DNA from: a bacterium
Lineage (GTDB): Bacteria > Vulcanimicrobiota > Xenobia > Xenobiales > Xenobiaceae
Length of the DNA: 57,575 nucleotides
Reading direction: 5' to 3'
Assembly: GCA_022839105.1 (NCBI GenBank)
Contig: JALHDH010000059.1
Span: 1,131-58,705 of the forward strand
A program made the translations under genes and the position numbers. Shown piece by piece: positions 8,940 through 17,136 of the stretch (positions are counted from its first letter, which is position 1; each line of letters starts with the position of its first letter). The notes under the pieces were generated by a model that saw only the letters and a list, made by a program, of their open reading frames with translations, had not been told where the DNA came from and searched no databases.

Positions 8940-10169
8940 ATGTCGATCCTACGTCCGTTCCGCGCCCTGCGCCCCAACCCCGAGCACGTCGCCCACGTGG
9001 CTGCCGTCCCCTATGATGTGGTGGATCGCAGCGAAGCCGCCGCCCTGGCTGAAGGCCGGCCCATGAGCTTCCTGCACGTGTCGCGCGCCGAGATCGATCT
9101 CCCCGAGAGCGTCGACCCCTACGACCCGGCCGTGTACCGCCAGGCGGCCGAGAACCTCGCCCGACTCCGGAACGAGGGGATCCTGCTGCTTGACGAGGAG
9201 CCGGCGCTCTACATCTATCGCCTGCAGATGGGCGATCACGTCCAGACCGGAGTGGCCGGCACCTTCTCGGTGGACGAGTACGACCAGGACCTGATCAAGA
9301 AGCACGAGAAGACCCGAAAGGCCAAGGAGGATGATCGCACCCGCCACATCCTGGCCACTCACGCCCAGACCGGCCCGGTCTTCCTGACCTATCGCGGCAC
9401 CCCGAGGATCGATGCCCTGGTCGAGACGGCCTCCCAGGGGGATCCCCTTTATGATTTCACGGCCCCCGACGGGATCCGCCATACCGCATGGAAGGTCACC
9501 GCGACCAGCGCGCTGGTCCAGGCCTTCTCGGAGATCCCCAGGATGTACATCGCCGACGGGCATCACCGCGCCGCCAGCGCCAGCCGCACCCGGGCCGAGC
9601 TGCGAAACCAGGCCGGGACCTGGACCGGCCAGGAGGCGGGCAACTTCTTCCTGGCCGTGGCCTTCGCCGCCGACCAGTTGAGGATCATGCCCTATAACCG
9701 CGTGGTGGCCGATCTCCACGGCCAGACGCCCGAGGCCCTTCTTCAGGCCATCGGGGCGCGGGTCCCCGTCGGTTCCGGCGCCTCCCCCTCCCCCCAGGCC
9801 CCCGGCCACGTCAGCATGTATCTGGACGGGTCCTGGCATGACCTGGATCTCAACGTCTTGAAGGCGGGGGCCACCAGCCCGGCCCAGCGCCTGGACGCAG
9901 CCCTGCTGCAGGACCATGTCCTGGCCCCCTGTCTTGGAATCGGCGACCCACGCACCGACGAGCGGATCGACTTCGTGGGCGGAATCCGCGGGACCGACGA
10001 GCTGATCCGCAGGGTCCGGGAGGGCCGTGCCGCGGTGGCCTTCTCGATGGTCCCCGTCTCGCTCGACGAGCTGATGGCCATCTCGGACGCCGATGAGATC
10101 ATGCCGCCGAAATCGACCTGGTTCGAGCCCAAGCTGCGCGACTCCATCGTCAACCACGCCCTGGACTGA
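8940..10169 (+). CDS. DUF1015 family protein
   Basis: A 409-aa cytosolic protein of the DUF1015 family. Recognisable stretches are the N-terminal FRALRPNP and VAAVPYDVV, the central IKKHEKTRKAKEDDRTRHI, and the strongly conserved IADGHHRAASA at about residue 200. The DGHHR motif resembles the active centre of ParB/SerK-like nucleotide-using proteins, so a small-molecule kinase or nucleotidase role is possible, but this is inference. The ATG at 8940 has GAAAGGA seven bases upstream. It sits between two hairpins and so is probably its own transcript. Family function is unproven. Confidence 0.85.
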   Translation: MSILRPFRALRPNPEHVAHVAAVPYDVVDRSEAAALAEGRPMSFLHVSRAEIDLPESVDPYDPAVYRQAAENLARLRNEGILLLDEEPALYIYRLQMGDHVQTGVAGTFSVDEYDQDLIKKHEKTRKAKEDDRTRHILATHAQTGPVFLTYRGTPRIDALVETASQGDPLYDFTAPDGIRHTAWKVTATSALVQAFSEIPRMYIADGHHRAASASRTRAELRNQAGTWTGQEAGNFFLAVAFAADQLRIMPYNRVVADLHGQTPEALLQAIGARVPVGSGASPSPQAPGHVSMYLDGSWHDLDLNVLKAGATSPAQRLDAALLQDHVLAPCLGIGDPRTDERIDFVGGIRGTDELIRRVREGRAAVAFSMVPVSLDELMAISDADEIMPPKSTWFEPKLRDSIVNHALD

Positions 10170-10194
10170 TCTCGCAGCACGAGAGTCGGACCGG

Positions 10195-10231
10195 ATTGTT
10201 CCCCCTGGCTCGAGGAGCCAGGGGGAACAAT
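10195..10231. terminator. Strong perfect hairpin (bidirectional terminator)
   Basis: A 17-bp perfect stem with a 3-base loop: arm ATTGTTCCCCCTGGCTC, loop GAG, then the exact complement. It lies 25 bases after the DUF1015 stop. The AT-rich bases at both outer ends of the stem would give a short U-rich end in either direction. The best hairpin in the left half of the window. Confidence 0.75.
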
Positions 10232-10325
10232 CGCTTTCGGGAGGGGAACTCCATCCGGGGCCGGCAAGCGGAGGCGAATCCGCTCCCGGACAGGACGCTT
10301 CGATCGGGGGCAGAAGTCCCCGACC

Positions 10326-10754
10326 ATGAAGTGGCATCGCGAACCCGACAACAGGGTCCTGGTCAACCTCGACCGGGGGGAGGACCTGCGCTCCGGCCTG
10401 GAAGGCCTGGCGACCCGATTGGGGCTCGTCAGCGCCCGGATCAGCGCCATCGGCGCCTTGGAGGACCCGGAACTCGGCTGCTGGGACCCGCAGGCCCGCA
10501 TCTACCACAAGCAGATCTTCCCCGGGATCTGGGAGCTGCTCTGCCTGAACGGGAACCTCTCGCTTCTGGACGGCCGGGTCTTCATGCACGCGCATGCGAC
10601 CCTCTCGGGCGAGGACTTCATCGCCAGGGGCGGGCACCTCTTCGAGGCCCGCGTGGGCGTGGTGGTCGAGGCCTTCCTCGACCCCTGCCCGACGCCTCTG
10701 CCCCGTCGGATGTGCCCGGAGGTGGGTCTGCCCCGCTGGGAGCCCGGCTCCTGA
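10326..10754 (+). CDS. PPC/DUF296 domain protein
   Basis: A 142-aa stand-alone PPC (plants and prokaryotes conserved, PD1-like) domain protein. Typical features are an N-terminal RVLVNLDRGEDL, the RISAIGALEDPELGCWD strand-loop, and the HAHATLSGED segment whose histidines can bind metal. In plants the domain is tied to AT-hook DNA binding; bacterial stand-alone forms are trimeric and of unknown role. There is no AT-hook here. It is separated from DUF1015 by the terminator at 10195-10231. Confidence 0.85.
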   Translation: MKWHREPDNRVLVNLDRGEDLRSGLEGLATRLGLVSARISAIGALEDPELGCWDPQARIYHKQIFPGIWELLCLNGNLSLLDGRVFMHAHATLSGEDFIARGGHLFEARVGVVVEAFLDPCPTPLPRRMCPEVGLPRWEPGS

Positions 10755-10765
10755 AAGCGCCCTCG

Positions 10766-10789
10766 CCCGGCCGGGGAGCCCGGGCCGGG
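10766..10789. terminator. GC hairpin between convergent genes
   Basis: CCCGGCC (10766-10772) pairs with GGCCGGG (10783-10789) around a 10-base loop, placed between the stops of the converging PPC and fabZ genes. There is no T-tract, so the terminator role is inferred from position. Confidence 0.4.
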
Positions 10790-10805
10790 TCAGGGCCTTC
10801 CCGGT

Positions 10806-11294
10806 CTATCCGGGATTCTCGGACGGGGAATCGACCAGGGCGAACATCAACTCGCCGGAGGCGATCTCCTCCTGGCCCACTCGGCAGACGGCGCGCATCT
10901 TGCCCATGTCCCGCTTCATGCTGAGGGTTTCGACCTCGATCTCCAGGACATCCCCCGGCACCGCCGCCCGCCCGAAGCGACATCGGTCGATCGAGGCGAA
11001 AAGCGCATTCTTTCCCCGGTTCTGCTCGGCTGCCAGGACCGCGGCGGCACCCGCCTGCGCCATGCACTCCACCAGGAGGGTCCGGGGCATCTCGGGATTC
11101 CCGGGGAAATGGCCCTGGAAGAACTCTTCGTTGACCGTCAGGTTCTTGATGCCTCGGGCAGAGCGCACCCCTTCCCGGCACAGGATCCGGTCGATCAGGA
11201 GGAAGGGGTGGCGATGCGGCAGGACCTCCATGATCTGCTGGAGATCCATCGCTCCATCCGGGCTCTGGGCCTTGGAATCCTGGTTCTGCGACAC
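10806..11294 (-). CDS. fabZ: 3-hydroxyacyl-ACP dehydratase FabZ-like
   Basis: A 162-aa hotdog-fold dehydratase of type II fatty-acid synthesis, or a close relative. It has HRHPFLLIDRI, the catalytic histidine in GHFPGNPEMP, and the catalytic glutamate in LLVECMAQAG. The usual GVL after MP is RTL here, a mild departure. The GTG start at 11294 is supported by GGGAGG about 6 bases upstream. It stands alone rather than in an lpxA/lpxC cluster and converges on the PPC gene. A FabA-like or specialised acyl dehydratase cannot be excluded. Confidence 0.88.
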   Translation of the reverse strand: MSQNQDSKAQSPDGAMDLQQIMEVLPHRHPFLLIDRILCREGVRSARGIKNLTVNEEFFQGHFPGNPEMPRTLLVECMAQAGAAAVLAAEQNRGKNALFASIDRCRFGRAAVPGDVLEIEVETLSMKRDMGKMRAVCRVGQEEIASGELMFALVDSPSENPG

Positions 11295-11486
11295 GGGTGC
11301 CTCCCGGGGGTCTGGTTCGCTGCGCCCCCATTCTACAGCCTCGGCGGGCGCCCTTCCCGGGGTTCATCAAAGGGAAACACTTCGGCAAGGCTCCGGTAAC
11401 AATCCGGATCTCGACCCGAGCTCCTCGCGTCGTCATGAATCCTCGTGACATCAGGGGAGATTCTCCCCGGCAAACGAGGTGGAACC

Positions 11487-12398
11487 ATGGATTCCTTGAA
11501 GAATCGACCCCAGGGCCCGAGCGCCCCGTTCCAGGAGATCGCCCCTGCGGCGGAGGGGCCCTGGCTCCGCCCTGGGAGCGGGAACCCTGCAGACCCGCCG
11601 ACGGATCGCCTGGACCTCTCGCTCCAGGCCCGGACCCTGCTGGGAATGGATTCGCGACGCCCGGTTGCGCCGCCGAAGCTGCGTCAAGGGGACCAGGGTG
11701 AGCCCGTCCGGCGCCTGCAGGAGGACCTGATCCGCTGGATGCCGGGGTGGAGGGGAGTCCTGCTGGAGGATGGGTGTTACGGACCGCAGACCGCCCGCGC
11801 CCTGACCTTCTTCAAGAAGGTCAACGGAACCGGGGTGGATGGCCGCTCCCTGGACCCCAGGACCGGAGACCTCCTGGAGGAGATCCGCAGCGGGGAGTTC
11901 TGGACCCGGAATCCGGATGGCACCCCCCGGCATCGCCGACAGCCGGAGCAGGAGGAAGGCTACCAGCGCGCCCTGGCCACCGGCCATCCCCTGCGCCGGC
12001 AAGGCGAGGGTTCGAGTCCGGAGGAGATCCGTCGGGTGGCCGCCCGCCATCCCGACCGCTTCCTCCGCTATCGGGGCTTTGAGGCCCGCGCCCTGACCTT
12101 CAAGCGTTTCCTGGTCCTGGAGAAGGCAGTGGAGCGGGATTTCCCCGGACACCGCGCGGCCATCACCTGCTCCACCGGTGGCCGCCACGTCGGGAGCGCT
12201 CACGGCGAAGGTCGGGCCCTGGACCTGGTCCTGGAGAGGGTCCGGGACGGCTATCGCCCGGATTCTCACGAGTTCGACTCCTCGCACTTCGAGGAACTGG
12301 CGCGTCAGAACGGCTTCGAGACCTTCAATGAGTATCTCCACGACTCCCCTTTCCGGACGGGGCCCCACCTTCACGTCGAGGCCTGGCCCATGCCGTGA
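11487..12398 (+). CDS. Peptidoglycan-binding domain plus M15-type metallopeptidase
   Basis: A 303-aa protein joining a PG_binding_1 repeat (about residues 70-130; RQGDQGEPVRRLQEDL, DGCYGPQTARAL) to a C-terminal zinc DD-carboxypeptidase/Hedgehog-like fold. The latter shows the M15 pattern: a first His and Asp in SAHGEGRALDL and the final HLHVEAW. It would cut peptidoglycan cross-link peptides. There is no signal peptide; the N-terminus is a Pro/Gly-rich linker, so it may be released by lysis, use another export path, or start elsewhere. The ATG at 11487 follows GAGGTGG. Zinc-ligand assignment is by motif only. Confidence 0.75.
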   Translation: MDSLKNRPQGPSAPFQEIAPAAEGPWLRPGSGNPADPPTDRLDLSLQARTLLGMDSRRPVAPPKLRQGDQGEPVRRLQEDLIRWMPGWRGVLLEDGCYGPQTARALTFFKKVNGTGVDGRSLDPRTGDLLEEIRSGEFWTRNPDGTPRHRRQPEQEEGYQRALATGHPLRRQGEGSSPEEIRRVAARHPDRFLRYRGFEARALTFKRFLVLEKAVERDFPGHRAAITCSTGGRHVGSAHGEGRALDLVLERVRDGYRPDSHEFDSSHFEELARQNGFETFNEYLHDSPFRTGPHLHVEAWPMP

Positions 12399-12461
12399 TC
12401 GGCCGGGCAGGCCAGGGCCCGGCACGAAGGGAGTCCGGCCAGGAGGGAAGAAGGCAGCGCG

Positions 12462-13268
12462 ATGATTCCCTGGTCCCGACTGGCCGACGAGCACCGGGCC
12501 CTGGCCGCCCTGGTCGCGGCCCTGGCCTTCTTCGTTCCCGTCTTCCTGCTGGCGCCGGCCGATGATTGGAGGGTCGTGGCCCTGGCAGCCCTCACCGGCG
12601 CCTTGACCGCGGTGGTCTGCTGGCAGCATTTTCCGGGATGGGACCTCTTCGTGGCCGGATGTGCCTTCGCCGTGGCCGGGGCCTTCCACGCCCTGCCCCC
12701 GGAGGAGTGGAGTCGACAGGCCATCCTGCTGCTTCCGGCAGCCGCTTCCTGGTACGCCGGCGCCCGACTCGGCGAGGCCTGGGTGGTCTTCCCGCTGGGC
12801 CACGAGGATCGCTCCTCGCTGGGAGGGCTTTCCCGGCTGGTCCGCGAGCTCGGGCGCGGCTGCCTGGTGACCCTCTCGGTTGGAGGGGGAGCCCTGGTGA
12901 TCTGGAGCCTCTTCATGGAGGCGGCGGCTCCGCTGTGCTTCCCCATGGCCCTGATCCTGACGCTGGGCGCCGATGCCCGCTGGCCCGTCCGGCGTCCCCT
13001 GTGGGCGGCCCTGGGTCTGCTTGTGGCCCTCCCCGCGGCGGGCGTCTGCGCCACCGCCCTGGCCGGACTTTTCGCCCTGCCCCCTCCGGCCGCGGCCGAT
13101 CCCTGGCTTGTCGGCGGACTGTCGATTGCCGGATCGCTTTGGGGTTTGTGGCTCTCGCGTTGGAGACGGGGCGAGAGTCAGCCGGAGTTCAGTGCTTCCC
13201 CCCCACGGGAGGTTGCACTCGAGAAGAACTCCCTGGGAGGATCCCGGCCTCGCCCGGGAAGATCCTGA
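12462..13268 (+). CDS. Multi-TM membrane protein of unknown function
   Basis: A 268-aa protein with seven or eight hydrophobic helices spread from residue 13 to about 235, then a charged Pro/Gly-rich cytosolic tail. I do not recognise a family. The ATG follows a purine-rich GGAGGGAAGAAGG stretch about 10 bases upstream. It ends 4 bases before the next secreted protein, so the pair is co-transcribed and probably envelope-related. Confidence 0.7.
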   Translation: MIPWSRLADEHRALAALVAALAFFVPVFLLAPADDWRVVALAALTGALTAVVCWQHFPGWDLFVAGCAFAVAGAFHALPPEEWSRQAILLLPAAASWYAGARLGEAWVVFPLGHEDRSSLGGLSRLVRELGRGCLVTLSVGGGALVIWSLFMEAAAPLCFPMALILTLGADARWPVRRPLWAALGLLVALPAAGVCATALAGLFALPPPAAADPWLVGGLSIAGSLWGLWLSRWRRGESQPEFSASPPREVALEKNSLGGSRPRPGRS

Positions 13269-13272
13269 GACC

Positions 13273-13827
13273 ATGGATCCCGTTTCACCCCGGACGGACT
13301 CCCCGACGCCCCGTCGCGTCTCCCGGCCCCTGGCCGCCCTGATGCTGGCGGCCATCCTGCTCGGCTTCCTGGCTGCCCTGGGTCAATGCCAGGCCGACCG
13401 CTCCGCCCCCTCTCCCTCCCAGGCCCGCCCGGCGCGCCGCGACGGCCTGATCGTGGCTGGCCAGAGGGTGGACTTCATCACCCTGAACCTGCCCATCGCC
13501 CAGGTGGAGGAGGTCCTGGGCGAGGGAAAGGTCCGGCCCCAGGCGGAATCCCAGCTCTACCTCTTCGATGAGGTGGGGGTCCAGATCGCCACCCGAAGTG
13601 GACTGGTCGAGTCGATCCTGGTCCGGGCTCCGGAGCTGAAGACCTCCGAAGGAGTGGCGGTGGGGTCCGACGTGGACGGGGTTCTGCGCAGCTTCGGCAA
13701 TCGCTACGAGTACGAAGCCCAGAGCGAAGAGGAATACTGGCTGCACTACTGGCCCCAGGGCATCCACTTCTCGATCCAGGGGACCCGGGTCACCCGGATC
13801 ATGGTGGCGCTCCCCGTCCTCGAGTGA
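13273..13827 (+). CDS. Membrane-anchored or secreted hypothetical protein
   Basis: A 184-aa protein with a Pro-rich N-terminus, then a hydrophobic helix (residues 17-37, RPLAALMLAAILLGFLAAL) that is either a signal or an anchor. The remainder is mostly beta-prone with the segment LNLPIAQVEEVLGEG, resembling the repeated fold of small bacterial lipoproteins that begin with a G-x-x-x-x-V-x-x-x-L-G helix. Function unknown. It sits 4 bases after the membrane protein gene and converges on comF with a 16-base gap. Confidence 0.7.
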   Translation: MDPVSPRTDSPTPRRVSRPLAALMLAAILLGFLAALGQCQADRSAPSPSQARPARRDGLIVAGQRVDFITLNLPIAQVEEVLGEGKVRPQAESQLYLFDEVGVQIATRSGLVESILVRAPELKTSEGVAVGSDVDGVLRSFGNRYEYEAQSEEEYWLHYWPQGIHFSIQGTRVTRIMVALPVLE

Positions 13828-13843
13828 TCGGCAAGAGCCGGCC

Positions 13844-14470
13844 TCATCCCCCCGAAACCGCAGCCAGGACCAGGGCCCGAACCCGACGAGCCCCGGCCGA
13901 GCGCAGCACCCTGGAGGCCTCGGCCAGGGTCGCCCCTGTGGTCATCACGTCATCCACCAGCAGCAGATCCAGGCCCGAGACCGGGCCGGCCCGAAAGGCT
14001 CCCTGCACATTCTCGCGGCGCTCCGGGCGGGACAGGTTCTTCTGCGAGGGCATCTGCCGGGCGGGAACCAGAAGGTCGAATCGGGCCGGGACCGCCAGTC
14101 GATTGGCCAGTTCCCCCGCCAGCAGACCCGGGACGTGCACCCCTCGGAGCCTGCGGCGTTTCGGTTCGGCGGGTATGGGGACCAGAGCGTCCGGCGATTC
14201 GCCTGCCCAGGCCCGATGCATCGCCTCGGCGAGGGCCGGCACCGAAGAGGTCAGGGCGCCGTGCTTGAGATCCAGGACGGCCTTGCGCAGCGCGCCGCGG
14301 TAGAAGCCCGCAGCCCGGATCTCCAACCCGCACGAAGCTTCCAGGCGATGGAAGAGGAGCTCCCGGGTGCAGGAGGGGCAGAAACTCCGGCCCGCAGAAC
14401 GGCCGCAACCCGGACAGCGGGGCGGGAAGACCCAGTCCAGGGCCGATTCCCACCAGGCCCGCCAGTTCAC
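13844..14470 (-). CDS. comF: ComF-family phosphoribosyltransferase-like protein
   Basis: A 208-aa ComF protein used in natural DNA uptake in other bacteria. It has the N-terminal zinc finger (CPGCGRSAGRSFCPSC), a central region with the basic QKNLSRPERRENV stretch, and the PRPP-binding loop LLLVDDVMTTGATL. The GTG start at 14470 overlaps the stop of the upstream transferase gene as GTGA. Together with dprA at 50757 it indicates at least part of a competence apparatus, although the ComEC/ComFA genes are not in the window. Confidence 0.9.
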   Translation of the reverse strand: MNWRAWWESALDWVFPPRCPGCGRSAGRSFCPSCTRELLFHRLEASCGLEIRAAGFYRGALRKAVLDLKHGALTSSVPALAEAMHRAWAGESPDALVPIPAEPKRRRLRGVHVPGLLAGELANRLAVPARFDLLVPARQMPSQKNLSRPERRENVQGAFRAGPVSGLDLLLVDDVMTTGATLAEASRVLRSAGARRVRALVLAAVSGG

Positions 14471-15261
14471 CGGGATTCCGATCCACCCGGCGCGGGATTC
14501 CCGCCCCAACGGGTCACCGCCCGGCCTCCCGAACCCAGGACCCGTCCCATGAAGCGCGGCAGGGCCATCATCCGCAGCAGGCGGCTCGGTTCGCAGGCCA
14601 GGCGGAAGAGCCACTCCAGGTGCAGCCGGATCATCCAGTGCGGAGCCCGGGTCTTGCGGCCCGAGAGGACATCGAAGCTCCCTCCCACCCCGATTCCCAC
14701 CCCGACCCCCAGGCGCTCCTGATGCCGACGCATCCATCCCTCCTGCCGGGGAGAGCCCAGGCCGGTCAGCAGCACCGTGGCCTTGGAGGAAGCCACGGCC
14801 TGGACGACGGGTTCATCCTCGCGGAAGAATCCATCCTGGACCCCGGCGATCCGCAGGCCCGGAAAGCGCGCGCCGAGCGTCCGGGCGGCCTCCTCGGCCA
14901 CTCCGGGGGCCGCCCCCAGCAGGAAGAAGGAGCCTCCCGAGGCGGCCAGGGCTTCTCCCAGCCGGGCCACCAGGTCGATCCCGGCCACCCGCTCGGGGAG
15001 GCTCAGTCCGCAGCGCCGGGCCGCCCAAAGCAGGCCCGCTCCGTCGGCCACCACCAGGTCGGCCTGGTTGACCAGTTCCCGGAACTCCGAATCGTGCTGG
15101 GCCCGCATGACCATCTCGGTGCCCAGGGTCACGACCAGATGGAATCCGGGCTCGCGGGCCATGGCCAGGACCCGTTGGACCGCCTGATCCATGGAGACGG
15201 CGTGCAGCTTGACCCCGAGAACCTGCAGGGTTTCGAGGGTGGAATCAGTGGAGGAAGACAT
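14467..15261 (-). CDS. WecG/TagA/CpsF-family glycosyltransferase
   Basis: A 264-aa GT26 enzyme that adds N-acetylmannosamine(uronic acid) or a similar sugar to a lipid-linked acceptor at the inner membrane face. Family signatures are VVTLGTEMVM near residue 43, ADLVVADGAGLLWAAR, the glycine-rich FLLGAAPGVAEEAA and LTGLGSPRQEGWM. There is no TM helix; the basic C-terminus (residues 215-255) probably associates with the membrane. The exact sugar is unknown. Coupled to comF by a GTGA overlap, which is probably compactness rather than function. Confidence 0.9.
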   Translation of the reverse strand: MSSSTDSTLETLQVLGVKLHAVSMDQAVQRVLAMAREPGFHLVVTLGTEMVMRAQHDSEFRELVNQADLVVADGAGLLWAARRCGLSLPERVAGIDLVARLGEALAASGGSFFLLGAAPGVAEEAARTLGARFPGLRIAGVQDGFFREDEPVVQAVASSKATVLLTGLGSPRQEGWMRRHQERLGVGVGIGVGGSFDVLSGRKTRAPHWMIRLHLEWLFRLACEPSRLLRMMALPRFMGRVLGSGGRAVTRWGGNPAPGGSESR

Positions 15262-15319
15262 CGCCGGACTGCGTTCTCGAACCCGGCTCGGGTCTCCTGG
15301 TGGATGGGTCCCGGACCCT

Positions 15320-15868
15320 TCAGGGAGCCCGGGGCTGGAAGCGGAGCTTGAGACAGTCCCGCTGGCGCGGATTCAAGCCTGGAAAAGGGGACGGAGATTC
15401 CGGCTTCGGGACTCCGCCGCACAGGCGCCCGACCACCTGGTGCAGGGCCAGGGCCGTGAAGAGCTCGCGGCGGCGGGACTCGGACTCGCGGGAATCAGGA
15501 GAGGCGGAAAGGACCTTCCAGAGCCTCCGGCCGACCGCCTCGGAGTCCACGCAAGGCAGCCAGGGCTCTTCCGGGACGGCTTGAAGGGGGACCTCCAGCC
15601 AACGGTCGCGCCGGTTGGCCTCCAGGTTTCCGGGAACCGCCGCATCCGGATGGACCACGAGGATCTCCACCTTGTGGACCCCTGCGTCGCGAAGGACCTG
15701 CTCGAAGAGGACCCAGTCCACCTCGAAGGCCAGGTCCGCCTCGACGTGAACCCGCAGGCCGGGGGTCCCGGCCCGGCACAGGAGCAAGGCGGCCAGGACG
15801 AGGGTCGCTACCAGTCCGTAGCGCAAGGCCAAGGGCCCGCGGCGACCAGACCATGGCGGCGAACTCAA
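15320..15868 (-). CDS. Single-anchor hypothetical with degenerate protease-like helix
   Basis: A 182-aa protein with a basic N-terminus and one hydrophobic helix (about residues 15-32), so most of it is probably extracytoplasmic. The segment FTALALHQVVGRLCGG near residue 145 resembles an HExxH-type helix in which Glu is Gln and the second His is Arg, so it would be inactive. The TTG start overlaps the histidine-kinase stop (TTGA). It may act with the kinase, for example as an accessory sensor, but nothing in it proves this. Confidence 0.6.
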   Translation of the reverse strand: MSSPPWSGRRGPLALRYGLVATLVLAALLLCRAGTPGLRVHVEADLAFEVDWVLFEQVLRDAGVHKVEILVVHPDAAVPGNLEANRRDRWLEVPLQAVPEEPWLPCVDSEAVGRRLWKVLSASPDSRESESRRRELFTALALHQVVGRLCGGVPKPESPSPFPGLNPRQRDCLKLRFQPRAP

Positions 15869-17136
15869 TCCTCCTCGTCCCGGCCCTCCTCGACGAAGGG
15901 CCCCTCCACCGGCAGGTCCAGGCGGAAGGTGCTGCCGGCCCCCATCTGGCTCTCGACCGAGAGGTCTCCGCCGTGGGCCTCGGCGATCCGCTTGGCGATG
16001 GCCAGGCCCAGGCCCCTTCCCCCGTGGCGGGCTCCCCTTCCCTTCTCGACGCGATAGAAGCGCTCGAAGATCCGGGAAAGCTGACCGGCAGGGATCCCGG
16101 TCCCGCGGTCGGCGACTTCCAGGAGGACCCAGCCGGGGGCTCCGAGGGCGAGCCGCAGGGTGACCTCAGCGCCGGGAGGGGAATACTTGATCGCATTGTC
16201 GACCAGGTTCAGGAGGACCTGGCTGAGCCGATCCCGGTCCGCCTGGACCAGCGGGATCGGATCGGTCCCGCGCACGGCCAGGTGGACCCCGGCCTTGGAG
16301 GCATGGGGCATGAGCACCTCGGCGGTGCGCCGGGCCAGGGCCAGCAGGTCGGTGGGCTCGAAGTGGAATTCGACCTGCTGGGCCTCCATCATCGAGACAT
16401 CCAGAAGGTCGTTGATCAGGCGCTCGAGACGCTCGGCCTCCCCGCCGATCACCTCCAGCCAGCGCCGGGCCAGTTCGTGATCCTCCAGGGCGCCTTCCAG
16501 GAGGGTCTCGGCGTAACCCTTGATGCAGGTCAGGGGAGTCCGCAACTCGTGGGTGACGTTGGAGATGAAGGTGACCAGGATCTCGTCGAGTTCGCTCTTG
16601 AGGGCCGCCTCCTTCTGGGCCTCATAGACCAGGCGTTCGACCGGGGTCCCGGGATCCCGGCTGATGACCGTGTAGCCCGAGTGGAAGTCGATCTTCTCCT
16701 TGATCCCGAGGAAGGCAGCCTTCTCGTTGAGCAGATTGTTCAGCTTCTGCACCACCCGATAGGAGATCAGCTTGAGATCCGACTGCGAGAAGCTGAGCTT
16801 GTGGCGGGGTGGCGAGAACAAGAAGATCACGAAGTAGTCGGCCCCGCGCCCCCCGACCGCCACCAGATCCCGATCCCGGAAGAGCTTGCCCCGCTGGCTG
16901 GCCAGGGCCTGGCCCAGGGCTTCGAGAAGGGCCTCGGCGACCTCACGCCCGTAGGTCTCCCTGAGCAGATGGAACTGGACCACGTCGAAGTACAGGAAGC
17001 CGACCTGGTCGCGTCGCTGCAGGTAGAACTCCACCTGCTCGAGCACCGAGGACAGGATCGGCAGGCCCGTCAGATCATCGTGCAGGACCCCGCCTTCCGG
17101 GCAATCCTCACCGGAATTCCGGCTTAAAGGCCCCAC
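15865..17136 (-). CDS. Sensor histidine kinase with degenerate GGDEF-like input domain
   Basis: A 423-aa soluble kinase. Residues 19-165 look like a GGDEF fold (DDLTGLP, FLYFDVVQFHLL) but the catalytic loop reads GGRGADYF instead of GGDEF, so cyclase activity is unlikely. Then come HisKA with H196 (NVTHELRTPLT), and HATPase_c with the N box NLVDNAIKYS, G1 DRGTGIP and G2 GRGLGLAIAK. The GTG start at 17136 lies inside the end of surE with GAGGAG eight bases upstream. No response regulator is adjacent, so the partner is elsewhere. The degenerate GGDEF may sense a nucleotide, which is inference. Confidence 0.85.
   Translation of the reverse strand: MGPLSRNSGEDCPEGGVLHDDLTGLPILSSVLEQVEFYLQRRDQVGFLYFDVVQFHLLRETYGREVAEALLEALGQALASQRGKLFRDRDLVAVGGRGADYFVIFLFSPPRHKLSFSQSDLKLISYRVVQKLNNLLNEKAAFLGIKEKIDFHSGYTVISRDPGTPVERLVYEAQKEAALKSELDEILVTFISNVTHELRTPLTCIKGYAETLLEGALEDHELARRWLEVIGGEAERLERLINDLLDVSMMEAQQVEFHFEPTDLLALARRTAEVLMPHASKAGVHLAVRGTDPIPLVQADRDRLSQVLLNLVDNAIKYSPPGAEVTLRLALGAPGWVLLEVADRGTGIPAGQLSRIFERFYRVEKGRGARHGGRGLGLAIAKRIAEAHGGDLSVESQMGAGSTFRLDLPVEGPFVEEGRDEED

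Noticed and set aside
12009..12019. GGTTCGAGTCC, like a tRNA T-arm
   Set aside because: It lies inside the peptidoglycan-binding protein gene; no acceptor stem, anticodon arm or CCA end is visible around it.
12462..13827. A mobile element or phage remnant at the two envelope hypotheticals
   Set aside because: No integrase, transposase, flanking repeats or base-composition change.
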